A stretch of DNA of 7,086 nucleotides from an uncultured Muribaculaceae bacterium (GTDB lineage: Bacteria > Bacteroidota > Bacteroidia > Bacteroidales > Muribaculaceae): positions 1 through 7,086 of the forward strand of contig CAMWUM010000096.1 in assembly GCA_947177435.1 (NCBI GenBank), written 5' to 3'. Numbering within the stretch: position 1 is the stretch's first letter; each line of letters opens with the position of its first letter. This document shows, piece by piece, positions 1 through 7,086 of the stretch. A model generated the notes under the pieces. That model was not told where the DNA came from. It ran no database searches and worked only from the letters and a program-made list of their open reading frames with translations. The translations under genes and the position numbers were made by a program.

Positions 1-831
1 ACCCAACCCCAATCCGCGCCCAAGCCCCACCCGGCGCCCACGCCCCCGCCTACGGCTCCGATTGAGGAGAAAATAGCAACGCCCACGCGCCATAACGTGT
101 ACGTATTCGAATTGCCCACCACAGTCGGTACTATGGCCGAGTTCACGGTCAACACCGACCACATCATCGAAGACAGCCCCATCGAGGGCTACGAGGCGGC
201 AATCGTACGCGAGGGCGCAGGCCACGTCAACCGCCTGTACTACAAGGAAGATCGCTCGCTGATGACAATGCTCAAGCAGAGAGGTCCGTGGGCCCTCGGC
301 GGCCTTATCGTCGGCGTGGTGGCAGCGCTTCTCTTCACGTGCGGACGCGGCGGCGACGCTCCAGCGCCCGTTGAGACGCCCGTCGACACGGTCGACACCG
401 CTATGCACGCGGTCGCCCAGCCTGCCGAAGTTGTTGAGGTTGAGCCCGTGGCACAGCAGCCCGTCGAAGAGCCAAAGCTAGTGGCGGAGAATACTCCTGT
501 GAAGACTCAGGAGCAGACCCCACCCGAGGCTCCTGCCACTGAGACGTCCGTCAGCGCCCAGGCTATCTCATACCTTGATAATAATAAGACGTGGACTAAG
601 ACTGAGCTGGACAAATTTCCCGAACTCAAAGGCCTGTTCGAAGACCTCAACAGCGTTAACCGCAGCCGCATCATCGACTATTGGGGCCCGAAGCTGACAG
701 CCTCCAAGACGTTCACCGACAGGATTGTAAAGCACACCAACCTCGGCAAGAGAAAGAAACCCAGGAAAACTCCGTACACCTCCGACGGTAAGATTAACGT
801 GCAGGGTTGGCTCAACAACGTAGATCCCTGA
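1..831 (+). CDS. Unrecognised single-pass membrane protein with Pro-rich linkers (5' end missing)
   Basis: The frame is open from base 1, so the true start lies outside the window; the GTG at 97 is only an internal codon. 276 residues are visible. In order: a Pro/Ala-rich linker (about 1-60 nt); a short mixed segment ending in basic residues (LKQRG); one strongly hydrophobic helix at about 289-348 (WALGGLIVGVVAALLFTCG); a second Pro/Glu/Val-rich linker (about 352-546); and a roughly 90-residue C-terminal domain with a basic patch (GKRKKPRK), ending NVDP. Basic residues before the helix suggest a cytoplasmic N-terminal part and a periplasmic C-terminal domain (inference). G/C-ending codons continue upstream of the helix, which argues against an internal start at 262 that would mimic a lipoprotein signal (LLFTC, with a poor lipobox). 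I do not recognise the family. The gene ends 47 bases before the GH31 start, and a functional link is not evident. Confidence 0.8.
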   Translation, partial: TQPQSAPKPHPAPTPPPTAPIEEKIATPTRHNVYVFELPTTVGTMAEFTVNTDHIIEDSPIEGYEAAIVREGAGHVNRLYYKEDRSLMTMLKQRGPWALGGLIVGVVAALLFTCGRGGDAPAPVETPVDTVDTAMHAVAQPAEVVEVEPVAQQPVEEPKLVAENTPVKTQEQTPPEAPATETSVSAQAISYLDNNKTWTKTELDKFPELKGLFEDLNSVNRSRIIDYWGPKLTASKTFTDRIVKHTNLGKRKKPRKTPYTSDGKINVQGWLNNVDP

Positions 832-860
832 AGAGAAATTTACTTGAGAAGTTCGAAATA

Positions 861-881
861 CACAAAAAAGAACCGCGTATG
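861..881 (+). promoter_or_regulatory. A-rich translation initiation region deciding the GH31 start
   Basis: An A-rich tract (CACAAAAAAG, 861-870) precedes the ATG at 879. There is no clear AGGAGG. Bacteroidetes often use A-rich leaders rather than strong Shine-Dalgarno sites, so this fits the phylum. The whole 832-878 gap shows no convincing Bacteroidetes promoter (TTTG near -33 with TAnnTTTG near -7), so the GH31 gene may be read from an upstream promoter. Confidence 0.35.
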
Positions 882-3257
882 TCATTATCAGGCATTCTGA
901 AATACACGCTTGGGCTGCTCCCGCTGATTGGCGGAGCAGCCCAAGCGCAAAATTTTATCTCGGTAGACTATCCCGAGGGCAACGTCACCGTTACGGCGAT
1001 GACCGACCAGATTTTGCGAGTAACAAAGACGGCTATTGGCCAAGAGCCAAGTCCGTACTCAGTGGCCCAAATAGAGCCGCAGGCTAGCGTCGAAACCGAA
1101 GTCTATGATATCGGCGACGACCGTGTGATGCTCCTCGTGCCTCTTAGCGGCATGAGCGCCACGCTTGACAAATACTCAGGCGAACTCGTCATAAATGGCG
1201 GCACCCCCAATATGTTGGTCAGCGAGATGGCCAAGCCCACGAGCGTCGACGGCCGCCAGACCACCGTGCTTTACACCACGGCCAATGGCGCGTTCTACGG
1301 TGGCGGCGAGCGCGGACACAGCTTCGACCTGCGCGGCGACACATTGGTAATGTACAATCGCCAAAACTATGGCTACGGCGCCGGCGACCCGCGCACCAGC
1401 CAGATGAACATTACTATGCCGTATGTCGTTGCCGCAGACGGTTTTGGCATCTTGTTTGACGACTTCTCCAAGTCAGAACTCATCATCGGCGAAAACTCCG
1501 AAATCCGCTACGAGGGAGCCGCCCCGACCACGTACTATTACATTGGCGGCGGCACAATGTATTATGTGACATCGAATTACACCGAACTCGTTGGCCGGCA
1601 GCCCCTGCCGCCGCTGTGGTCGCTGGGTTACATCACCTCCAAATACGGCTACCACAACGAGAAGGAGACTCTCGGTTGCATCGACACGCTCCGCCGCGAG
1701 GGCTACCCCGTCGACGGCATCGTGCTTGACCTCTATTGGTACGGTAAGGAGCAGGATATGGGCCGCCTTGACTGGGAAAAGAGCCAGTGGCCCAACCCCA
1801 AAAAGATGCTCGCCCGCCTAAAAAAAGACAATGTAAACGTCATCGCCATCTCGCAACCCTACATCCTGCGCAACGGCAAGGGTCTCGACAACTACAACTA
1901 CCTGGCCGAGAATGGCATGCTGGTTATGGACTCTACGGGCCTGAAACCGCAGGAGGTGACCATCTGGGTAGGCGAGGGCGGCATGTTCGACATGTCCAAT
2001 CCCAAGACGCGCCAGTGGCTCGCCGACCGCTACCACAAGCTCACCGAAATGGGTGTCACAGGATGGTGGGGCGACCTTGGCGAGCCCGAAGTGCATCCCG
2101 AAAACTCTCTGCACGCCAACGGGTTGAATACCGAGCAGTACCACAACCAGTACGGCAACGACTGGAGCCAGGTGGTGTTCGACATGTTCCGCGAGCATTA
2201 CCCCGACACCCGCATGGTGACGATGATGCGCGGCGGCACCACGGGCCTGGAGAAGTACAGCGTGTTCCCCTGGTCGACCGACGTTGCCCGCTCGTGGGCC
2301 GGACTGAAGCCGCAAATCACCATCATGCTCAACTCGGGCCTCAGCGGCCTGGGCTATATGGGTCACGACGTGGGCGGTTTTGCCGTGGACGAGGAAAACC
2401 CGTATGACGCAGAGCTTTACGTGCGTTGGCTCCAGCTTGGCCTCTTCTCGCCTATGCTGCGCACCCACGCCCAGGCACAGGCCGAGCCGTACCACTATCC
2501 GCAGTACGCCGACATCATCCTGCCGCTCATCAAGGAGCGTTATCGCTGGCTGCCATACAATTACACCATGGCGTTTGACAATGCGTTTTTCGGTTATCCG
2601 CTCGTGCGCCCACTCAATTTCGGCTACGGACTGCCCCCGCTGGAGGTTGACAGCCTGGCCGACGAATACATGTGGGGCCCGTCGGTGCTCGTGGCCCCGG
2701 TGCTTGAGCAGGGCGCCACAAGCCGCAAGGTGTATTTCCCTGAGGGCGAATGGTATGATTATTACGACCCGCAACGTGTCTACACCTCTGCCGACAATGG
2801 CATGGACTACGACGCACCGCTCGACAAGATTCCGCTTTTCATCCGTTCTGGCTCATTCATCCCCTTTGCCGATTACGAAATGAAATCGACGGCCGACTAC
2901 CGCGCCGACGAGTTCGCAATTGACTATTACCCAGGTAAATATGCAATTTCACAACTTTATGACGACGACCGTCTGTCTGCCTCCTCAATCGAAAAAAGGG
3001 AGTACCGCATTCTTAATTTCCAAGGCCAGACGCTCGACGACGGCACCATGGTTATTTGGATTACCAGCTTTGGCGATTATGAGGGCGCGCCCAAACAAGT
3101 CAAGCTGCGCTTCGCCGTCAAGGGCATGGAGGGCAAGACGATGGAGAGTATTGACGTTCAAAACGGCACTGTCGATATGACTGACGAGCCGTTCGTATTC
3201 GATTGGATTTACACCCCCGCCGCAGGCTGGTCTACAATAACAATTAAAACGAAATAA
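879..3257 (+). CDS. Secreted GH31 alpha-glucosidase / possible alpha-transglucosidase
   Basis: The 792-residue protein is predicted to cleave or transfer alpha-linked glucose by a retaining mechanism on starch- or maltodextrin-type substrates, outside the cytoplasm. Start 879 is chosen because it opens a clean type I signal peptide (hydrophobic core LGLLPLIGG, likely cut after AQA at residue 23). A TTG start at 807 would bury this signal and overlap the previous gene. An N-terminal beta-sandwich includes FYGGGERG (139-146). The TIM barrel starts near PPLWSLGY (W247), with LDLYWYG (D284) as the probable -1 subsite, GWWGDLGEPE with nucleophile D399, WSTDV with candidate acid/base D468, GHDVGGF (495-501) and SPMLRTH (R528, H530). 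C-terminal beta-domains follow, with KIPLFIRSGSFIPF at 650-663. The GDLGEP and STDV versions, and the 69-residue spacing of the aspartates, resemble what I recall of Cellvibrio Agd31B, a 4-alpha-glucosyltransferase (nucleophile about D412, acid/base about D480). Substrate and hydrolase-versus-transferase activity are therefore open. No SusC/SusD genes are nearby. Confidence 0.94.
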   Translation: MSLSGILKYTLGLLPLIGGAAQAQNFISVDYPEGNVTVTAMTDQILRVTKTAIGQEPSPYSVAQIEPQASVETEVYDIGDDRVMLLVPLSGMSATLDKYSGELVINGGTPNMLVSEMAKPTSVDGRQTTVLYTTANGAFYGGGERGHSFDLRGDTLVMYNRQNYGYGAGDPRTSQMNITMPYVVAADGFGILFDDFSKSELIIGENSEIRYEGAAPTTYYYIGGGTMYYVTSNYTELVGRQPLPPLWSLGYITSKYGYHNEKETLGCIDTLRREGYPVDGIVLDLYWYGKEQDMGRLDWEKSQWPNPKKMLARLKKDNVNVIAISQPYILRNGKGLDNYNYLAENGMLVMDSTGLKPQEVTIWVGEGGMFDMSNPKTRQWLADRYHKLTEMGVTGWWGDLGEPEVHPENSLHANGLNTEQYHNQYGNDWSQVVFDMFREHYPDTRMVTMMRGGTTGLEKYSVFPWSTDVARSWAGLKPQITIMLNSGLSGLGYMGHDVGGFAVDEENPYDAELYVRWLQLGLFSPMLRTHAQAQAEPYHYPQYADIILPLIKERYRWLPYNYTMAFDNAFFGYPLVRPLNFGYGLPPLEVDSLADEYMWGPSVLVAPVLEQGATSRKVYFPEGEWYDYYDPQRVYTSADNGMDYDAPLDKIPLFIRSGSFIPFADYEMKSTADYRADEFAIDYYPGKYAISQLYDDDRLSASSIEKREYRILNFQGQTLDDGTMVIWITSFGDYEGAPKQVKLRFAVKGMEGKTMESIDVQNGTVDMTDEPFVFDWIYTPAAGWSTITIKTK
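907..947 (+). repeat. 15-bp perfect inverted repeat (hairpin) inside signal-peptide codons
   Basis: The left arm is CGCTTGGGCTGCTCC (907-921), the loop is 11 bases (922-932), and the right arm GGAGCAGCCCAAGCG (933-947) is an exact reverse complement. The arms cover codons 10-15 and 19-23 of the GH31 gene, so the hairpin lies 28-68 bases after the A of the start codon. It is followed by CAAAATTTTATCT (948-960). The T run begins six bases after the stem, so this is not a standard intrinsic terminator, but the GC-rich stem should fold in the mRNA. Any regulatory role (attenuation, translation pausing, mRNA stability) is inference. Confidence 0.85.
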
Positions 3258-3264
3258 AGACTTT

Positions 3265-3870
3265 ATGTTTTCTGGCATAGTTGAAGAGGCCGCACGCGTG
3301 GTCGAAGCGGTCCGCGATGGCGGCAACCTCCGCCTCAGATTGAAATGCTCGTTTGCCAACGAGCTCAAAATTGACCAGTCGGTGGCTCACAACGGCGTGT
3401 GCCTCACCGTGGTAGAACTCGCACCCGACGGCACATACGCCGTCACGGCCATTCAGGAGACGCTCGACCGCTCTAACCTCGGCGACCTCGCAGAGGGCAG
3501 CCTCGTCAACCTCGAGCGCTCGATGATTATGAACGGGCGCCTGGACGGCCACATCGTGCAGGGCCACGTTGACTGTACGGCCCTCTGTACCGAAATCGAG
3601 GAGGTCGACGGCAGCACCTACTTCAAATTCGAGTACGACATCCCCGCCGAAATGGCCGCAAAGGGCTATGTGACAGTGGAGAAAGGGTCAGTTTGCGTCA
3701 ACGGCGTGAGCCTGACTGTTTGCGACAGCGAACCCCGATCGTTCCGCGTGGCAATCATTCCCTACACCTTTGAGCACACCAATTTCTGCGACATCCGCGT
3801 CGGCTCGCGCGTCAATCTCGAGTTCGACATCATCGGCAAGTACATCGCTCGCCTCTTCCCCGAACGATGA
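3265..3870 (+). CDS. ribE: Riboflavin synthase, alpha chain
   Basis: This cytoplasmic enzyme performs the last step of riboflavin synthesis: dismutation of two 6,7-dimethyl-8-ribityllumazine molecules to riboflavin and a pyrimidinedione. At 201 residues it has the usual family length. The start MFSGIVE matches the near-invariant family N-terminus. Two lumazine-binding repeats are visible. The first has VAHNGVCLTV (40-49) and SNLGDLAEGSLVNLERS (70-86). The second has LDGHIVQGHVD (93-103), GSVCVNGVSLTV (141-152) and TNFCDIRVGSRVNLE (172-186), and ends with GKYIARL. It starts 7 bases after the GH31 stop, and its TGA overlaps the next ATG by four bases (ATGA, 3867-3870), which implies co-transcription and probable translational coupling. 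No FMN riboswitch fits in the 7-base gap, and no other rib gene is in the window. The homologous E. coli gene is called ribC. Confidence 0.97.
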   Translation: MFSGIVEEAARVVEAVRDGGNLRLRLKCSFANELKIDQSVAHNGVCLTVVELAPDGTYAVTAIQETLDRSNLGDLAEGSLVNLERSMIMNGRLDGHIVQGHVDCTALCTEIEEVDGSTYFKFEYDIPAEMAAKGYVTVEKGSVCVNGVSLTVCDSEPRSFRVAIIPYTFEHTNFCDIRVGSRVNLEFDIIGKYIARLFPER

Positions 3871-5705
3871 AGAAAAAGAGAGCCCCTCAGACCGCCAAAC
3901 CCCGCCTACAAATCCACGGTTACGCGCAGACGTGGTTTCCAGCCATTGCACTGTTTCTCACCGCATTTCTGCTGCTGGCGCTTGGCTACTCCGACTACAT
4001 GCGCAAGGTGGAGTCGCTATCACTCTTCCTGCCCACCGGCATGTTTTTCGACCAGTGCATGTCAGCTCCGGCCGGCTTCTTGCAGTGGGTTTCGCTTTGG
4101 CTGACCCAAGCATTTTACTCTCCCTGGCTCGGAGCGCTCGTCTTCGCCGCGCTGCTTACCACCCTGGCATTCACCATCAAAGGGGCATTCGGACTTAGCA
4201 GAGGCGCTTTCGGGCTGGCCATCGTGCCGCCGGCCATGGCACTGTTGGGCTTGCTCAACCTCGGCTATGTCATCTTCTCGCTCAAGACGCCCGGATACGC
4301 TTTCCTCTTCCCCCTCGGCCTTCTCGCGGCCACGCTCTTATATTGGGGCGTCAGGGCAGTCAAGATATGGTGGGTTAGGCTTTTGGCCGTGCTTGTGGCA
4401 ATCGTTGCAGGCTACTGGCTGACCGGATTTTACGGACTATTGGCGGGAGGCTTGTGTATGCTGTCGGAGATAAAGCTTAACCGCAAAGAATTAGTTGGCC
4501 ACATTGCCATCATTGTGGTAGGCATTGCGGCCATTATCATCGTACCCAAGGCGTGGTTCTCGCTCGTGGGCGGCGATCTGATGATTGAACGCACGTATCT
4601 TTATGGTCTACCGCGGTTTTCTGCTGAGGAGGGTGCTCTGAAAGCCCCGTACTGGATTGCCTTTGCCTGTCTGGTCCTGTTCGCCTTGTGTGGAAAGAGC
4701 AAATGGCTTGGCAGCAAGCCGTTGGCATCGCTTATCGTGTGCGTGCTCGCCCTCGGTAGCGTGTTTGTGTTTCGCAACACCGACCCCAACTTCCGTCTGA
4801 CTCTAAGCCTCGACCGCGCCCTGCAAGAGGGTGACTGGCAAGGCGCGTTGGACCGAGCCAAGGCATTCAAGGGCGAGCCCACTCGCCTCAACACCGCCCT
4901 GGCCGACGTGGCTGCCATCCGGCTCGGAGTGGCTGGTGATGAATTGTTTGCGTTGCCGTATGGCTCAGCCGATTATAAGACGGCACGTGCGCTGCGCGTA
5001 ATGCACGAGGCCGGTGCTCTGCCCATCAGTTATCATCTCGGCTTCACAAATTACGCCTACCGCTGGGCTATGGAGTCGAAGGTGGAGTATGGCGCCAATG
5101 TCGAGCAGCTGAAATATTTCGCCAAATGCGCGTTGCTCAATGGCGAGTATCCACTGGCCCGCAAATACTTGCGCATCCTCGCCATGACCGCAAACCACAA
5201 GGCTTGGGCCGAAAAATACATGGCTTATGCCGACAATCCCGCGCTTATCGATGCCGACCCTGAACTCGGGTCAATCAAGCGACTAATGCGCGCTGATGAC
5301 CAGTTCATCCAAGATAACCATACCTTTGAAAGCTACGTCTGGCGCCACCTTGCCGGTCTGCAAGGCGGCTCGCCCGAGCAACAGGAACTCTCAATCATCG
5401 CTGCCCTCATCAGTAACGACATTGACCTGGCCGTCAGCAAGATGGAAGAGTACAACAGCCTCGCCGGCAGGTTGCCCAAGCACATGCAGGAGGCTGCAGT
5501 GATGTATGCTTACGGCAACGACCTCGCCATCCCAGCCTCGTTTGCCATAGATCCGGCTGTCACCCAGCGGTTTGCACAATTCCTGCAGGCCTACAATACT
5601 TATGGCGAAACCCCGCCTGAGCAGCAGTTGCAAATTATTAAGGACTCTTTTGGTGACACCTACTGGTTCTACTTTTTCTACGCTCCAAACATGAAAATTA
5701 TATGA
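3867..5705 (+). CDS. Polytopic membrane protein with TPR-like C-terminal domain (DUF6057-like)
   Basis: The 612-residue protein has a basic N-terminus (MKKKR) and about eight hydrophobic segments, near residues 24-44, 71-104, 113-138, 145-165, 168-199 (perhaps two), 211-230, 261-275 and 285-302. From about 303 to the end it is soluble and mostly helical. Segments such as LDRALQEGDWQGALDRAKAF (315-334) and YFAKCALLNGEYPLARKYL (417-435) look like TPR helical hairpins, which suggests protein docking. The end, GDTYWFYFFYAPN (596-608), is aromatic-rich. Architecture and ending match my memory of DUF6057, a Bacteroidetes family of unknown function; a domain search would settle it. The ATG overlaps the ribE stop by four bases, and its own stop overlaps the lipoprotein start by four bases, so it is probably translated together with both. 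No catalytic motif is seen. I infer that the soluble domain faces the periplasm and could hold the adjacent lipoprotein, but the odd/even helix count is uncertain. Confidence 0.9.
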   Translation: MKKKRAPQTAKPRLQIHGYAQTWFPAIALFLTAFLLLALGYSDYMRKVESLSLFLPTGMFFDQCMSAPAGFLQWVSLWLTQAFYSPWLGALVFAALLTTLAFTIKGAFGLSRGAFGLAIVPPAMALLGLLNLGYVIFSLKTPGYAFLFPLGLLAATLLYWGVRAVKIWWVRLLAVLVAIVAGYWLTGFYGLLAGGLCMLSEIKLNRKELVGHIAIIVVGIAAIIIVPKAWFSLVGGDLMIERTYLYGLPRFSAEEGALKAPYWIAFACLVLFALCGKSKWLGSKPLASLIVCVLALGSVFVFRNTDPNFRLTLSLDRALQEGDWQGALDRAKAFKGEPTRLNTALADVAAIRLGVAGDELFALPYGSADYKTARALRVMHEAGALPISYHLGFTNYAYRWAMESKVEYGANVEQLKYFAKCALLNGEYPLARKYLRILAMTANHKAWAEKYMAYADNPALIDADPELGSIKRLMRADDQFIQDNHTFESYVWRHLAGLQGGSPEQQELSIIAALISNDIDLAVSKMEEYNSLAGRLPKHMQEAAVMYAYGNDLAIPASFAIDPAVTQRFAQFLQAYNTYGETPPEQQLQIIKDSFGDTYWFYFFYAPNMKII

Positions 5706-7086
5706 AAATCGCCGCATATCTGGTGGCTGTTCTGGCTCTGATGCTTGCCGCCTGCTCGCCGTCAGTGCCTGCTGATGCCACGCTCGCCGGCCAAAAGCCG
5801 AGCATCTACCCCGACTACGACAGCGTCACCATACCCGCCAACATCGCCCCGCTCAACTTCGACATCAACGAGCCGGGCGAAGCCTACGTCACTCGCCTGC
5901 GCGCTGGCGATCAGGAACTTGTCGTCAGCGGCAAGACTGCCCAATTCGACATTGACAAGTGGCACGCTTTGCTCGACGGCAATAGCCATGTCGAGGCCGA
6001 CGTGTTCGTGAAGCGCGACGGCAAATGGCTTCAGTTCAGCCCGATAGCGTTCACCGTGGCCGAGGAAATCGACCCGTACATATCTTACCGCCTAATCGAG
6101 CCGTCGTACGAGAACTTTGAGGTGATGCGCATTGCCCAGCGCTGCCTTGAGGATTTCGATGAGAGGGACGTGTGGAACAATTGCCCGTTCTCCGGCGACT
6201 CTGCGGGCCAGTGCGTCAACTGTCACTCGTACCAAGCCTACAACCGCGACGGCAATATGCAGATGCACCTGCGTGTCGACAAGGGCGGCACTGTCATATA
6301 CCGCGACGGCAAGGGCGTGAAAGTCAATCTGAAAACGCCCAACACCATCTCCGCCGGCGTTTATCCCTCGTGGCACCCCTCGCTCCCCATCATTGCATAC
6401 TCCACTAATGATACTCACCAGCATCTGCATTCCGCCGACCGCAATAAGGTGGAAGTGCAGGACGCTGCCTCCGACCTTGTGCTCTACGACTGCGACGCCA
6501 ACACGCTGCAAATCATCGCCAATTCACCTACGGAGTGGGAAACGTTCCCTTATTGGAACCACGACGGCACGGCACTGTACTATGCCTCAGCCACTGTGCC
6601 GGCTATGCACCCCGATTCGCTCAACGTATGGAAGACGGAACATTATAAAGATCTGAAATACAATATATACCGCCGTTCATTCGACGCTCGGACCCGCACT
6701 TTCGGTCCGATAGATACCGTGTATTATGCCGTGGCCGACAGTTGCTCCGCCACCTTCCCTCGCGAGTCGCCCGATGGCCGTTACCTGCTCTTCACCCGAG
6801 GCGAGTACGGCCAATTCCACATCTGGCACCACGATGCCGACCTGTGGCTCAAAGACTTGCAGACTGGAGAGTTGTGCCCCGCCACAGCCCTCAACAGCCC
6901 CGATACCGAAAGTTACCACAGCTTCTCCTCGACAGGTCGCTGGATAATCTTCAGTTCGCGCCGCGACGACGGCAACTACACCCGCCTCTACATCGCCCAC
7001 TTCGCCCCCGACGGCACAATCGGCAAGCCCTTCCTCCTGCCCCAGCAGACCCCAGCCCACAACACCGAGCGCCTCCTCTCCTACAA
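5702..7086 (+). CDS. Lipoprotein with CXXCH haem-c motif and PD40/TolB-like beta-propeller (3' end missing)
   Basis: The frame runs from ATG 5702 past the right edge; 461 full codons are visible. The N-terminus MKIAAYLVAVLALMLAAC is a lipoprotein signal with lipobox LAAC (lipidated C18). The residues after the Cys (SPSVPAD) show no acidic surface-export signal, so a periplasm-facing anchor is more likely (inference). A beta-rich N-terminal region follows (YPDYDSVTIPANIAPLNF starting near residue 36), then a segment with C161 and QCVNCHSY. There, C171, C174 and H175 form CXXCH, the covalent haem c site. Propeller-like blades follow: YPSWHPSLPIIAYSTND (from about 221), FPYWNHDGTALYYAS (282-296), ESPDGRYLLFTRG (355-367) and SFSSTGRWIIFSSRR (407-421). 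Relatives are often labelled TolB-like or cytochrome c biosynthesis proteins in Bacteroides genomes, labels that say little about function. The start overlaps the previous stop (ATGA, 5702-5705). Electron transfer or redox sensing is plausible; partner and substrate are unknown. Confidence 0.9.
   Translation, partial: MKIAAYLVAVLALMLAACSPSVPADATLAGQKPSIYPDYDSVTIPANIAPLNFDINEPGEAYVTRLRAGDQELVVSGKTAQFDIDKWHALLDGNSHVEADVFVKRDGKWLQFSPIAFTVAEEIDPYISYRLIEPSYENFEVMRIAQRCLEDFDERDVWNNCPFSGDSAGQCVNCHSYQAYNRDGNMQMHLRVDKGGTVIYRDGKGVKVNLKTPNTISAGVYPSWHPSLPIIAYSTNDTHQHLHSADRNKVEVQDAASDLVLYDCDANTLQIIANSPTEWETFPYWNHDGTALYYASATVPAMHPDSLNVWKTEHYKDLKYNIYRRSFDARTRTFGPIDTVYYAVADSCSATFPRESPDGRYLLFTRGEYGQFHIWHHDADLWLKDLQTGELCPATALNSPDTESYHSFSSTGRWIIFSSRRDDGNYTRLYIAHFAPDGTIGKPFLLPQQTPAHNTERLLSY

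Noticed and set aside
97..99. GTG as start of the first gene
   Set aside because: The frame stays open with coding-like codons back to base 1, so this is an internal valine codon of a truncated gene.
807..878. TTG start giving a 24-residue N-terminal extension of the GH31 protein
   Set aside because: It overlaps the previous gene, adds a charged stretch before a clean signal peptide, and the ATG at 879 has an A-rich leader.
832..878. Bacteroidetes-type promoter before the GH31 gene
   Set aside because: TACTTGAG only loosely resembles TAnnTTTG, and no well-spaced TTTG box lies upstream.
1787..2407. Second + strand open frame (206 codons) inside the GH31 gene
   Set aside because: It is an out-of-frame shadow rich in Arg/His/Pro/Gln, with no recognisable motif, and lies over the conserved GH31 barrel.
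1818..2774. Long minus-strand open frame (318 codons) inside the GH31 gene
   Set aside because: It is a shadow of G/C-ending codon bias. Its product is a low-complexity mix rich in His/Val/Arg, and the + strand carries the intact GH31 catalytic domain.
3258..3264. Possible FMN riboswitch or promoter ahead of ribE
   Set aside because: The gap is seven bases, leaving no room for a leader, and no RFN-like conserved segments are seen at the end of the GH31 gene.
3254..3266. Short palindrome ATAAAG-A-CTTTAT spanning the GH31 stop and ribE start
   Set aside because: Only six mostly A/T pairs with a one-base centre; too weak for a terminator, and an operator claim has no support.

Overview
The window is a compact, one-directional stretch (all + strand) of a bacterial chromosome. 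It most likely comes from the order Bacteroidales; a gut lineage such as Muribaculaceae or Alistipes would fit, but this is inference from gene content and composition. The support is a polytopic membrane protein of a Bacteroidetes-type family (DUF6057-like), a c-type haem-motif lipoprotein with a PD40/TolB-like propeller of a kind common in that phylum, no clear Shine-Dalgarno sites, and A-rich translation starts. The DNA is moderately GC-rich with G/C-ending codons preferred, which makes many long shadow frames.

Layout: (1) 1-831 is the 3' part of an unrecognised single-pass membrane protein with Pro-rich linkers on both sides of its membrane helix. (2) 879-3257 is a secreted GH31 alpha-glucosidase/transglucosidase, complete, with its two catalytic aspartates visible. 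A 15-bp perfect inverted repeat (907-947) lies inside its signal-peptide codons. (3) 3265-3870 is riboflavin synthase (ribE), complete, with both lumazine-binding repeats. (4) 3867-5705 is a 612-residue membrane protein with about eight helices and a helical-repeat (TPR-like) C-terminal domain. (5) 5702-7086 is a lipoprotein with a CXXCH haem-binding motif and a beta-propeller, cut by the right edge. No intergenic gap exceeds 47 bases, and I see no RNA gene, mobile element, CRISPR array or convincing promoter.

The last three genes are packed tightly. ribE starts 7 bases after the GH31 stop codon, and both downstream junctions are 4-base ATGA overlaps, so GH31-ribE-membrane protein-lipoprotein probably share a transcript. 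The GH31 enzyme would act on alpha-glucans in the periplasm or at the cell surface. RibE makes riboflavin in the cytoplasm. The last two genes look like an envelope pair: a membrane protein whose soluble domain could dock the haem-bearing propeller lipoprotein. That pair, translationally coupled to a flavin biosynthesis gene, is the best candidate here for an under-described system. Its function cannot be read from sequence alone.
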